Source: DATCBF01 sp964401995 (GTDB taxonomy: Bacteria; Actinomycetota; Thermoleophilia; Solirubrobacterales; 70-9). From it: 64,000 nucleotides of DNA. Below, piece after piece: positions 1 to 9,091 of the stretch. The stretch's first letter is position 1. Each line of letters begins with the position of its first letter. The DNA lies in NCBI GenBank assembly GCA_964401995.1, contig CAYOAP010000005.1, positions 139,192-203,191 of the forward strand, written 5' to 3'. The notes below the pieces were generated by a model. That model was not told where the DNA came from, did not search any database, and worked only from the letters and a program-made list of their open reading frames with translations. The translations under genes were made by a program, and so were the position numbers.

Positions 1-337
1 TGCGGGCGACGTCGGCGCTGGCGCCGATCAGGGCCCGGCCGACTCCCTGGCCGCGGGTGTCCGGGGCGACGAAGAGGTCGTTCATCAGCACCGTCTCGGC
101 CGGGGCCAGCGAGGTGAAGTGCCAGTAGAGGCAGGCGTAGCCGACCAGCTGCTCGTCGGCCCAGGCGCCGAGCAACATGCCGTCGTCGCTGGGCTCGAGG
201 AAGCGGCTGAAGAAGGCGCGGTTGCGCTCGTCGTCGATCTCCTCGACCTCGTAAAAGCGCTGGTAGGCGGCGATCAGCGGCAGCAGCGTCTTGAGCTGCG
301 AGGCGGCGATCGGCTCGACTTTGACCTCGACGGGCAC
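1..337 (-). CDS. GNAT-family N-acetyltransferase, C-terminal end cut off by the window edge
   Basis: About 112 residues are visible on the minus strand, running off the left edge. The acetyl-CoA-binding motif A is clear: RGQGVG at residues 95-100, after a strand reading MNDLFVAPDT, which is the usual beta4-alpha3 signature of GNAT enzymes. The start is taken as GTG at 337 because no better in-frame start is visible; the region just upstream (GGTGAG) is a weak ribosome site. Family members transfer an acetyl group from acetyl-CoA to a small-molecule amine or a protein; the substrate cannot be read. It is divergent from clpX. Confidence 0.75.
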   Translation of the reverse strand, partial: MPVEVKVEPIAASQLKTLLPLIAAYQRFYEVEEIDDERNRAFFSRFLEPSDDGMLLGAWADEQLVGYACLYWHFTSLAPAETVLMNDLFVAPDTRGQGVGRALIGASADVAR

Positions 338-481
338 CTGCTCACCGTACCGCCCGCCCGGCGCAAGGCAACGATCACGGGAAGGGACGCGAGCGAGCGC
401 GAAGTAAACGACCCGACAGACACGGCTTGCCTCCCCGTCTAAGCTTGGGGACGCGACGCCGCTAGGCAACTTCGGCCCCGC

Positions 482-488
482 AAGGAGG
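482..488 (+). promoter_or_regulatory. Ribosome binding site that decides the clpX start
   Basis: AAGGAGG is a near-perfect Shine-Dalgarno sequence. It lies 8 nt before CTG 497 but only 2 nt before ATT 491, so CTG 497 is the favoured initiation codon. Confidence 0.75.
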
Positions 489-496
489 GGATTCCG

Positions 497-1786
<1,290 letters not shown>

Positions 1787-1792
1787 CCCGGG

Positions 1793-1841
1793 GCCGACGG
1801 GCCTCAAACGGGAGATATAGGCACGTTTGAGGCCCGTCGGC
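1793..1841 (+). terminator. 18-bp perfect inverted repeat after clpX
   Basis: Arms 1793-1810 and 1824-1841 are perfectly complementary, with a 13-nt loop containing GATATAG. It starts 6 nt after the clpX stop and lacks a downstream T-run. It is probably a terminator or insulator before the valS promoter. The outer part (1795-1845) resembles a segment inside comEC (28157-28207). Confidence 0.7.
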
Positions 1842-1857
1842 GGGCGGTTTGCGTCAC

Positions 1858-1863
1858 TAGACT
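1858..1863 (+). promoter_or_regulatory. -10 element of a leaderless valS promoter
   Basis: TAGACT ends 8 nt before the valS ATG, so transcription would begin at or next to the start codon. No Shine-Dalgarno precedes the ATG. A clear -35 box is not visible. Confidence 0.5.
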
Positions 1864-1871
1864 CGCATTCG

Positions 1872-4430
1872 ATGAGCGACGGGCGGGCCAAGCAGCTGCA
1901 GGAGAAGACGCGGTACGAACCCGCTGAGGTTGAGCGGCGGATCTTCGCCGAGTGGATCGAGGGCGGTTACTTCCACCCCGACGCTGTGGGCACGGCGGAG
2001 GAGAACTTCTCGGTCGCGATCCCGCCGCCCAACGTGACCGGTGCCCTGCACATGGGCCACGCGCTCAACGGCTCGATGCAGGACGCGCTGGTGCGGATGA
2101 ACCGGATGCGCGGCCGCAACTCGCTCTGGATCCTCGGCACCGACCACGCCGGCATCGCCACCCAGTCGGTGGTCGAGAAAGGGCTGCGGGCCGAAGGCAA
2201 GTCCCGCCACGACCTCGGCCGCGAGGAGTTCGTCGAGCGGGTCTGGGCCTGGAAGGAGGAGTACGGCTCGCGGATCGTCGAGCAGTACAAGCGGCTCGGC
2301 GCCTCCTGCGACTACGAGCGCGAGCGCTTCACCCTCGACCAGGGCTACGTCCGCGCCGTCTACCGCGTCTTCAAGCGGCTCTTCGACAAGGGCTACATCT
2401 ACCGCGACAACTACATGGTCAACTGGGACCCGGGCTCGCACTCGGCGATCTCCGACCTCGAGGTCGAGAACCGCGAGGTCGAGGACACGCTCTACTCGAT
2501 CGACTACCCGGTTGAGGGCACAGACCAGGTGCTGACCGTCGCCACCGTGCGGCCGGAGACGATGCTGGCCGACACCGCCGTCGCCGTCAATCCCGACGAC
2601 GAGCGCTACGCCGACCTGGTCGGCAAGAACTGCCTGCTGCCGCTGGTCGGCCGCCTGCTGCCGATCATCGCCGACGACCACGTCGATCCCGAGTTCGGGA
2701 CGGGAGCGCTGAAGATCACCCCAGGCCACGACCCCAACGACTTCGAGATCGGCCGCAAGCATGGCTTGGAGGAGATCGGCGCGATCGGCCCCGACGGGCG
2801 GATGACCGGGGAGGCGGGCCGCTTCGAGGGGATGACGGCGGCCGACGCCCAGGTCGCCGTGGTCGAAGCGCTCCGCGCCGAGGGCCGGCTCCGCGCCGAG
2901 GAGCCTTACCTGCACTCGGTCCCCTTCTCACACCGCTCCGGCGAGAGGATCGAGCCGCTGATCTCATTGCAGTGGTTCTGCCGCATGGACGAGCTGGCGA
3001 AGCCGGCGATCGCGGCGGTCGAAAACGACCTGGTCAAGATCGCCCCCGGCCAGTGGAAGCGGGTCTACCTCGACTGGATGAAGGAGATCCGCCCCTGGTG
3101 CATCTCGCGCCAGCTCTGGTGGGGGCACCGGATCCCGGTCTGGTACTGCGATCCCTGCGAGGAAACGATCGTCGCCGAGCAGGCGCCGGAGCGCTGTGGC
3201 GGCTGTGGCGGCGAGCTGCGCCAGGAGGAAGACGTGCTCGACACCTGGTTCAGCTCGGCGATCTGGCCCTTCGCCACCCTCGGATGGCCCGACGACACCG
3301 CCGAGCTGCGCGCCTTCTACCCGACCAGCTTCCTGACCACGGCCCGCGAGATCCTCTTCCTCTGGGTGGCGCGGATGATCATGACCGGGATCGAGTTCGC
3401 TGGCGACATCCCCTTCCGCGATGTCTACGTGCACTCGGTGATCCAGGCCCGCGACGGGCGGCGGATGTCGAAGAGCCTCGGCACCGGGATCGACCCGCTG
3501 GATGAGATCGACGTCCACGGCGCCGATGCCCTGCGCTTCGGCCTGCTGGCGATGTCCTCGACCCAGGACGTGCGCTATTCCGATGCCAAGGTTCAGCAGG
3601 GGGCAGACCTCTCCAACAAGCTCTGGAACGCGAGCCGGCTGATCCTGCTCAACGCGGCCGAGGTCGAGCCGGCGCCGCGGCCGCTGCACGTCGAGGATCG
3701 CTGGATCCTCTCGCGGCTGGAGCGGACGATCGCCTCGGTCACCCAGAAGCTGGAGACATACGACTTCGCCCACGCGGTCCAGGAGGCCTACTCGTTCTTC
3801 TGGCGCGACCTCTGCGACTGGTACCTGGAGATCGCCAAGCCGCGCCTCTATGACGGTGAGGAGGATGTCTCGGCGACGCTGCTCTGGGCGCTGGAGCGGG
3901 TGCTGGCCCTGCTGCACCCGACGATGCCCTTCGTGACCGAGGAGATCTGGTCCTACCACCCGGCCCGCCAGGGCCATCTCGTCGTCCACCCCTTCCCGCA
4001 GTCCGACGAGTCGCTCTTCGACGACGCGGCTGAGGCCGACGTCGAGGGCGGGATCGCCCTGACCCAGAGCCTGCGCGCCTGGCGCGACCTGGTCGAGGTG
4101 CCGGTGGCGGCGGTGCTCGAGGCCCGGGTCGAAGGCGTCGACCCGCCCGAGTTCGTCGGCCGCCTCGCCCGCTTCGGATTCGGCCAGGACGGCGGTGACC
4201 CGGTCGCCTCGGTCGGCCCGGTCCGGGTGCTGGCCTCGGCCGACCTCGACGCCGAGGCGGTCGCCGCCAGGCTCGACAAGCGGCGCGAGGAGCTGCGCTC
4301 GGAGGTCGAGCGGGCCGAGCGCAAACTCGGCAACGAGGGCTTCGTCGCCAAGGCCCCGGCCGAGGTGATCGAGGAGGAGCGCGGCAAGCTCGAGCGCTAC
4401 CGGGCCGAGCTCGAGGAGCTCTCCGAATAG
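1872..4430 (+). CDS. valS: Valine--tRNA ligase
   Basis: Class I aminoacyl-tRNA synthetase charging tRNA-Val. The 852-aa product has the HIGH-type motif HMGH at 60-63 inside PPPNVTGALHMGH, an editing (CP1) insertion, a zinc-type pair of CxxC motifs around residues 435-455, the KMSKS loop as RMSKS at 531-535, an anticodon-binding domain and a C-terminal coiled-coil arm. ATG 1872 is preferred over an in-frame TTG at 1827, because the latter lies inside the clpX hairpin arm and adds a non-conserved extension. folC follows directly, with an apparent 4-nt overlap if its start is as proposed. Confidence 0.96.
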   Translation: MSDGRAKQLQEKTRYEPAEVERRIFAEWIEGGYFHPDAVGTAEENFSVAIPPPNVTGALHMGHALNGSMQDALVRMNRMRGRNSLWILGTDHAGIATQSVVEKGLRAEGKSRHDLGREEFVERVWAWKEEYGSRIVEQYKRLGASCDYERERFTLDQGYVRAVYRVFKRLFDKGYIYRDNYMVNWDPGSHSAISDLEVENREVEDTLYSIDYPVEGTDQVLTVATVRPETMLADTAVAVNPDDERYADLVGKNCLLPLVGRLLPIIADDHVDPEFGTGALKITPGHDPNDFEIGRKHGLEEIGAIGPDGRMTGEAGRFEGMTAADAQVAVVEALRAEGRLRAEEPYLHSVPFSHRSGERIEPLISLQWFCRMDELAKPAIAAVENDLVKIAPGQWKRVYLDWMKEIRPWCISRQLWWGHRIPVWYCDPCEETIVAEQAPERCGGCGGELRQEEDVLDTWFSSAIWPFATLGWPDDTAELRAFYPTSFLTTAREILFLWVARMIMTGIEFAGDIPFRDVYVHSVIQARDGRRMSKSLGTGIDPLDEIDVHGADALRFGLLAMSSTQDVRYSDAKVQQGADLSNKLWNASRLILLNAAEVEPAPRPLHVEDRWILSRLERTIASVTQKLETYDFAHAVQEAYSFFWRDLCDWYLEIAKPRLYDGEEDVSATLLWALERVLALLHPTMPFVTEEIWSYHPARQGHLVVHPFPQSDESLFDDAAEADVEGGIALTQSLRAWRDLVEVPVAAVLEARVEGVDPPEFVGRLARFGFGQDGGDPVASVGPVRVLASADLDAEAVAARLDKRREELRSEVERAERKLGNEGFVAKAPAEVIEEERGKLERYRAELEELSE

Positions 4431-5686
4431 ACCCGCAGTCTTACCTCGACTCGCTGGAGCCGATCGGCTGGAAGCTCGGCCTCGAACGGATGAACCGCCT
4501 CAACGCGGTGCTGGGGATGCCGCAGAACCGCTTCGCCTCGATCCACGTCGTCGGCACCAACGGCAAGTCGTCGGTGACCCTGATGACGGCGGCCCTGCTG
4601 CAGGCGCACGGGATCAAGGCTGGCGCCTGCATCTCGCCCCATGCCTCGCGCTGGGCCGAGCGCACCCGCGTCGCCGGCGCCCAGATCGGCGAGGCCGAGT
4701 TCGCCGCCGCGGTCGAGCAGGCGGCCGCGGGCGCCGCGGTCGTCAACCGCACCCTCGAGGAGGGCGAGGCGGTGACCCAGTTCGAGCTGGCAACCGCTGC
4801 TGCCTTCGTCGCCCTGGCGAAGGCGCGGGTCAAGGTCGGGGTGATCGAGGCGGGACTGGGGGGGAGGTTGGACGCGACCAACACGATCCCCTCGCGGGTG
4901 ACGGTGCTGACCTCGATCGGTCTCGATCACACCGAGTGGCTGGGGGAGACCGAGCTCGAGATCGCGGCCGAGAAGCTGGCGGTGCTGCGCGACCAGACGA
5001 CCCTGGTCCTGGGGCAGGTCAGCCCGGCCGTCGCGGAGCTGGCCGAGCGCACCGCCGCCGAGCGCGGGGCCAAGCTCGTGCGAGCCCTCGAGGACCCCGG
5101 CGCCGGGCTGAAATTGCGCGCTGCAGGCGGGTTTCAGCGCCGCAACTTCGCCCTCGCCAAAACCGCCGCCGAGGCTTTTCTCGGCCAGCTCGACCCCGAT
5201 CTGGTCGCCGAGGTGGCGGCCGATATCTTGATCCCCGGCCGCCTCGAGCGGATCGCCGATGACCCGCCGACCTACATCGACGCCGCCCATAACCCGGACG
5301 GGGCGGCGGCGCTGGCCGAGTCCCTGCCGCAGGTCGCCGCGGGCGGCCCGGTCGTCGCCTGCCTGGCGATCCTTGCCGACAAGGACGCCGAGGCGATGGT
5401 CGCGGCGCTGGCCCCGGCGATCGACAGCGTGGTCTGCACCGAGCTGCCGGCGGCAGCGCTTGAATCGCAGGGCCGCCCCGGCGCCGCCTCCCGTCCGGCT
5501 GCCGAGCTGGCGTCGATCTGCGCCGCCGCCGGCCTCAGGGCCGAGGCCGAGCCTGACTTCGGCGCCGCCCTGCGGCGCAGCCGCGAGCTGGCAGGCGAGG
5601 CACAAGCCGGGGCGCTGCTGGTGAGTGGCTCGCACTACGTGCTGGCCCCTGCTCGGGCGGCGCTGCAATCGGCATCGCCAGCCTGA
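4427..5686 (+). CDS. folC: Bifunctional folylpolyglutamate synthase/dihydrofolate synthase FolC (start uncertain, probably ATA)
   Basis: Mur-ligase-fold enzyme that adds glutamate to dihydropteroate and folates. The P-loop GTNGKSS is clear (residues 43-49 from the proposed start), followed by the central ligase domain and the C-terminal Rossmann-like domain with the HNPDGA motif. The first in-frame ATG, at 4490, would cut off the conserved N-terminal helix (SYLDSLEPIGWKLGLERM), which is present in frame upstream. No in-frame ATG, GTG or TTG exists upstream back to at least 4361. ATA 4427, overlapping the valS stop and lying 8 nt after GAGGAG (4413-4418), would give a 419-aa protein starting (M)DPQSYLDSLEP. 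If ATG is required, use 4490..5686. Confidence 0.85.
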   Translation: MDPQSYLDSLEPIGWKLGLERMNRLNAVLGMPQNRFASIHVVGTNGKSSVTLMTAALLQAHGIKAGACISPHASRWAERTRVAGAQIGEAEFAAAVEQAAAGAAVVNRTLEEGEAVTQFELATAAAFVALAKARVKVGVIEAGLGGRLDATNTIPSRVTVLTSIGLDHTEWLGETELEIAAEKLAVLRDQTTLVLGQVSPAVAELAERTAAERGAKLVRALEDPGAGLKLRAAGGFQRRNFALAKTAAEAFLGQLDPDLVAEVAADILIPGRLERIADDPPTYIDAAHNPDGAAALAESLPQVAAGGPVVACLAILADKDAEAMVAALAPAIDSVVCTELPAAALESQGRPGAASRPAAELASICAAAGLRAEAEPDFGAALRRSRELAGEAQAGALLVSGSHYVLAPARAALQSASPA

Positions 5687-5716
5687 TCTGGCGGCCGACT
5701 GTGCGAGGATTCGGCG

Positions 5717-5836
5717 ATGAAACGGGGCGCCGGCTCAGAACTGCTTTCGATGATGGGCCTGGTCGCCGCTGTCGTCGCCGCGGTGATCCTGATCTTCTTC
5801 GGCGTCGGCTATCTGTTCGGCAGGCTGTTCCTCTGA
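5717..5836 (+). CDS. 39-aa single-span membrane protein
   Basis: A short ORF, MKRGAGSELL followed by one strongly hydrophobic helix (about residues 14-36) and a GRLF end. It lies 30 nt after folC on the same strand. A competing ORF in another frame (5701-5886) lacks any sensible composition. The pattern (short polar N-terminus, one membrane span with glycines) resembles AtpZ-like or other tiny membrane proteins, but I cannot assign a function. Confidence 0.5.
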   Translation: MKRGAGSELLSMMGLVAAVVAAVILIFFGVGYLFGRLFL

Positions 5837-5924
5837 CAAACCGTCCCGTCGGCGCGACAGGGTTCGCGAGCTCGGCGGAGAAGTAGACTGCCCGCTCCCT
5901 TACCCGGCGCGCCCTTAATTACCC

Positions 5925-6605
5925 ATGTCACTAGCGATCTTCGGCATCAACAACAGCGGCCTGAATCTGGCTGCCAGCCTCTTTGTGCTGATGCTTGTCG
6001 TGCTCTGGCTGGCGCTGATCGTCTACACCTACCTCGACGCCAAGCGCCGCATCTCCGATCCCTTCCTGATCGCCTGCGCGACGATCGCCTCTTTCTTCCC
6101 TTACATCGGCACCGCCGTCTACGTGATCGTGCGCCCGCCGGAGTTCCTCGAGGATGCCCACGAGCGCGAGCTGGAGATCAAAGCGGCGGAGCTGAAGGTG
6201 CGCCAGCTGACCGAGCAGTCCTGCCCCAACTGCGAGTACCCGGTCGAGAAGAACTACCTGCGCTGCCCGCAGTGCCAGCGCCGCCTCAAGGACCCGTGCC
6301 CGAGCTGCCACAAGCCGGTCGACCCGCGCTGGGCGCTCTGCCCTTACTGCGAGACGGCGCTGCCGGAGCGGGCGCGGCGCCAGAAGTCGAGGCCCGAGGG
6401 ACGCAGCAAGGCCCCGCCGCGCGAAGAGCGGTCCAAGGCGCGCGAGGAGCGCCCGGCCAAACGCCAGCCTTCATCGCGCAAAAAATCTTCTGCTTCTGCT
6501 GCCAAGAAAGAGCCGGCTCGCGCCGCCTCGAAAGAGGCATCGGACACCAAACCAACCGAAAGGACCCCCGCTCGTGAGCCGGACGCTGATCCTCGTAAAG
6601 CCTGA
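5925..6605 (+). CDS. Membrane protein with two zinc ribbons and a basic tail
   Basis: 226 aa. Two hydrophobic spans (about 13-36 and 46-69) are followed by a short helix and two CxxC...CxxC zinc ribbons: C100/C103/C114/C117 and C125/C128/C139/C142. The rest (150-226) is rich in Lys, Arg, Ala and Ser and probably disordered. This is the double-zinc-ribbon (DZANK-like) pattern on a membrane anchor. The last 32 nt overlap the start of ndk. A TAGACT box (5884-5889) lies 35 nt before ATG. Function unknown; a scaffold or nucleic-acid-binding role at the membrane is only inference. Confidence 0.8.
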   Translation: MSLAIFGINNSGLNLAASLFVLMLVVLWLALIVYTYLDAKRRISDPFLIACATIASFFPYIGTAVYVIVRPPEFLEDAHERELEIKAAELKVRQLTEQSCPNCEYPVEKNYLRCPQCQRRLKDPCPSCHKPVDPRWALCPYCETALPERARRQKSRPEGRSKAPPREERSKAREERPAKRQPSSRKKSSASAAKKEPARAASKEASDTKPTERTPAREPDADPRKA

Positions 6606-6984
6606 CGCCTTCGAGCGCGCCCTGACCGGCGAGGTGATCGCCCGCTTCGAGCGCAAGGGATTGCGGATCGAGGCGCTGAAGACGATGCAGGCGACCGAGG
6701 AGATCGCCAACCAGCACTACGCCGAGCACTCCGAGAAGCCCTTCTTCGGCGAGCTCGTCTCCTTCATCACCGGCGGCCCGCTGGTGGCAATGGTCCTGAG
6801 CGGAGCCGAAGCGGTTCCGGCCGCGCGCCAGATGATCGGCGCGACCAACCCGGTCGACGCCGCCCCCGGCTCGATCCGTGGCGACTTCGCACTGGAGATG
6901 ACCTTCAACATGGTCCACGGCTCCGACTCCGACGAGTCCGCGGCGCGTGAGATCTCGATCTGGTTCCCAGAGCTGAGTTCGTAG
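6574..6984 (+). CDS. ndk: Nucleoside diphosphate kinase
   Basis: Transfers the gamma-phosphate of ATP to NDPs through a phospho-histidine. The 136-aa length is typical. The N-terminus SRTLILVKPDAFERAL matches the family, and the active-site histidine is H115 in NMVHGSDS. GTG 6574 is the start; it lies inside the end of the zinc-ribbon gene, in another frame, so the two are probably co-transcribed. The next gene, maf, is separated by a long inverted repeat that begins on the last base of the ndk stop. Confidence 0.95.
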   Translation: MSRTLILVKPDAFERALTGEVIARFERKGLRIEALKTMQATEEIANQHYAEHSEKPFFGELVSFITGGPLVAMVLSGAEAVPAARQMIGATNPVDAAPGSIRGDFALEMTFNMVHGSDSDESAAREISIWFPELSS

Positions 6985-7095
6985 CGCGGGTGTGGGTAGG
7001 GGTTCCGCTTAACTTTTTCGTGGAGCGTCACCTGCCGTCCGAGATTGGGAGCGGCGAAAAAGTGCAAGACGCTCCACCCCTACCCACACCCGCGC
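6984..7095 (+). repeat. Long inverted repeat filling the ndk-maf gap (element 1)
   Basis: The outer arms 6984-7002 and 7077-7095 are a perfect 19-bp match; an inner pair 7021-7029/7068-7076 continues the stem. A third pair, ACTTTTTCG (7012-7020) with CGAAAAAGT (7054-7062), crosses the inner pair, so it can only form as an alternative or as a pseudoknot. The right arm ends one base before the maf ATG, leaving no room for a free ribosome site. It shares the strings CTTAACTTT and GTGCAAGACG with the element after lepA. Confidence 0.8.
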
Positions 7096-7096
7096 C

Positions 7097-7657
7097 ATGA
7101 GCGTAGTGCTGGCATCGGGATCCCCTCAGCGACGCGAGCTTCTGCAGAAGCTCGGCGTTGAGTTCGAGATCGTCGTCCCCGGGGTCGATGAGCTTTCCGG
7201 TGGGGATCCGGAATTCGAGGTCGTCGAGAACGCTCGTCTCAAGGCCTATGCCGTAGCTCGCGCGCCGGGACCCGCGGGCCTGGTGATCGCATGTGACACC
7301 GATGTTGTTCTCGACGGCAAGGCCCTCGGCAAGCCCGCTGACGCCGATCAGGCGCGGTCGTACTTAGATCGCATGTCTGGGCGCTCTCACGAGGTTCTGA
7401 GCGGCCTTGTGGTGCTTTCTGGGGGTGAGGAGCGGAGTGGGCTGGATCGGACCACTGTGGTCTTCAAGCAGCTCGACGAGGCGGCCAAGGAGCGGTATGT
7501 GCGCTTTGGCGAGTGGCGGGGACGGTCGGGGGGTTATGCGATCCAGACCCTCGGTTCTTCGCTTGTGGAGCGGATTGAGGGCAGCGTCTCCAATGTCGTC
7601 GGGCTGCCCGTGGGGCTGCTGCTGGAGCTCGCGCCGCAGCTTTTCGACCAGGCTTGA
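7097..7657 (+). CDS. maf: Maf-family nucleoside triphosphate pyrophosphatase
   Basis: Hydrolyses non-canonical or excess NTPs to NMP and PPi. The 186-aa protein has the Maf signature SGSPQRREL at 7-15, and acidic catalytic residues in CDTDVVLDG (D67, D69). The ATG sits immediately after the inverted repeat. Codon use is unlike the neighbours (many GTT, CTT, GGG and GAT codons). In many actinobacteria the place just upstream of mreC is held by mreB; here maf stands there. Confidence 0.9.
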   Translation: MSVVLASGSPQRRELLQKLGVEFEIVVPGVDELSGGDPEFEVVENARLKAYAVARAPGPAGLVIACDTDVVLDGKALGKPADADQARSYLDRMSGRSHEVLSGLVVLSGGEERSGLDRTTVVFKQLDEAAKERYVRFGEWRGRSGGYAIQTLGSSLVERIEGSVSNVVGLPVGLLLELAPQLFDQA

Positions 7658-7696
7658 CGCTGGCTTAAACCTGTCTGCCAAGATTCGACGTCGATC

Positions 7697-8542
7697 GTGT
7701 ACCGAAAGCAAGTACGCCGCCGCAGGGCGGTTCTCGCCCTCCTCGTCATCGGCTCCTTCGTGTTGCTGACGCTCACCTATGGGCAGAAGTCGAACGGGCT
7801 GCAGCGTGGTGTCAGCACGATTTTCAGCCCTCTGCAGAGCGTTTCCGACCGGGCCCTGAAGCCCGCCCGCGACCTCGTCAACTGGTTCGACAAGACCTTC
7901 GACGCCCGTGGCGAAAACGGGAAATTGAAGACCGAACTGGCGAAGGTGCGCAAGGAAGCTGTCGACAGCGATGTCGCGATCCAGGAAAACGACCAGCTGC
8001 GCAAGCTGCTCTCGCTCGACCGCAATGTCGTCCCATCTGGGTATGACCCGGTCACCACCCGCGTCACCGCCCGCTCGCCGACCGTCTGGCAGTCGAGCGT
8101 GACGGTTGGGGCAGGCAGCGGCGATGGCGTCTCCGTCGACGACCCGGTGATCAGCGGCTACGGGCTGGTTGGGCAGGTTTCCGCAGTGACCCCCGACTCG
8201 GCCCAGGTGACGCTGCTCACCGATCACGAAAGTGCCGTCGCGGCCAAGGTCGTCCCCGACGGGACCCAGGGCGTGGTCAAGCCCGAAATCGGCAACCCCG
8301 AACAGCTCATCCTCGACTTCATCGACTCCAGCAAGCGCGTCCATCGCGGCGAGCCGGTGGTCACCTCTGGCTGGCGCTCGGAAGGGCGCTCCTCCCTCTA
8401 CCCGCCGAACCTCCCGGTCGGCGAAATCACCCGCGCCTCGATCCTCGATCAGGAAGCGATCCAGCAGGTCGAACTGCGCCCCTTCGCCGACCTCGCCAAC
8501 CTCGACCTGCTGCAGGTGCTGACCGGGGGCTCGCGCGGGTGA
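7697..8542 (+). CDS. mreC: Rod shape-determining protein MreC
   Basis: Bitopic membrane scaffold of the elongation machinery. 281 aa: a short cytoplasmic N-terminus, one membrane helix (about 12-30), a coiled coil around residues 70-110 and the beta-rich periplasmic domain with the typical segments (VTVGAGSGDGVSVDDPVI, GLVGQV, LLTDHESAVAAKV). GTG 7697 is the start. A TTGACG at 7649 upstream could be a -35 box. mreD overlaps its end by 4 nt. Confidence 0.93.
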   Translation: MYRKQVRRRRAVLALLVIGSFVLLTLTYGQKSNGLQRGVSTIFSPLQSVSDRALKPARDLVNWFDKTFDARGENGKLKTELAKVRKEAVDSDVAIQENDQLRKLLSLDRNVVPSGYDPVTTRVTARSPTVWQSSVTVGAGSGDGVSVDDPVISGYGLVGQVSAVTPDSAQVTLLTDHESAVAAKVVPDGTQGVVKPEIGNPEQLILDFIDSSKRVHRGEPVVTSGWRSEGRSSLYPPNLPVGEITRASILDQEAIQQVELRPFADLANLDLLQVLTGGSRG

Positions 8543-9087
8543 TCGTCACCTCGAAGATCCTCGCCCGCATCGTCGCGATCGTGATCGTCGCCGTGCTCCT
8601 GCAGCTCTCCTTCTTCTCGCGGGTGACGCTCTTCCACGTCAGCCCCGACATCCTGCCGGCGCTGGTCGTCTGTTTCGGCCTGCTCGGCGGTACGATGACC
8701 GGCGTCGTCACCGGCTTTTCGGTCGGATTCCTCGTCGATTGCCTGCTGATCGAGACGCTCGGCGCCGGCTCGCTGGTTCTGCTCACGACCGGCTACCTGG
8801 CCGGCATGTTCCGCGAGCGCTTCGAGATCCACAGCGCCCTGGTGCCGCCCCTGCTCTGCATGGGCCTGACCCTGTTCGCCGAGCTCGGCTTCGGCGCGGT
8901 CCAGGTGATGCTGGGGATCGACGCCTCGATCAGCAGCATGGTCATCGGCGACATGCTGTTGAAGAGCATCTACGCCTTCTTCCTCGGCTGGCCGATCTAC
9001 CTCGGGATGCGGCGGGCGCTGCGCCCGGCGCTGGTCGAGGAGTCGTCACTGCGCCGCCGCGAGCAGTCGGCCGCGATCGGGGCCTAG
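8539..9087 (+). CDS. mreD: Rod shape-determining protein MreD
   Basis: 182-aa polytopic inner-membrane protein with about five hydrophobic spans, located between mreC and mrdA as is usual. The GTG start overlaps the mreC stop in the form GTGA, implying translational coupling. MreD links MreC to RodA/PBP2. Identification rests on position, size and hydrophobic profile (for example LPALVVCFGLLGGTMTGVVTGFSVGFLVD). Confidence 0.9.
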   Translation: MIVTSKILARIVAIVIVAVLLQLSFFSRVTLFHVSPDILPALVVCFGLLGGTMTGVVTGFSVGFLVDCLLIETLGAGSLVLLTTGYLAGMFRERFEIHSALVPPLLCMGLTLFAELGFGAVQVMLGIDASISSMVIGDMLLKSIYAFFLGWPIYLGMRRALRPALVEESSLRRREQSAAIGA

Positions 9088-9091
9088 TGCG

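Noticed and set aside
1827..1871. TTG start for valS
   Set aside because: It lies in the right arm of the clpX hairpin and upstream of the TAGACT box, so it would not be on the proposed mRNA.
5701..5886. A 61-codon plus-strand frame after folC
   Set aside because: Arg-rich and without pattern; the overlapping 39-aa frame at 5717 has a proper membrane helix and was preferred.
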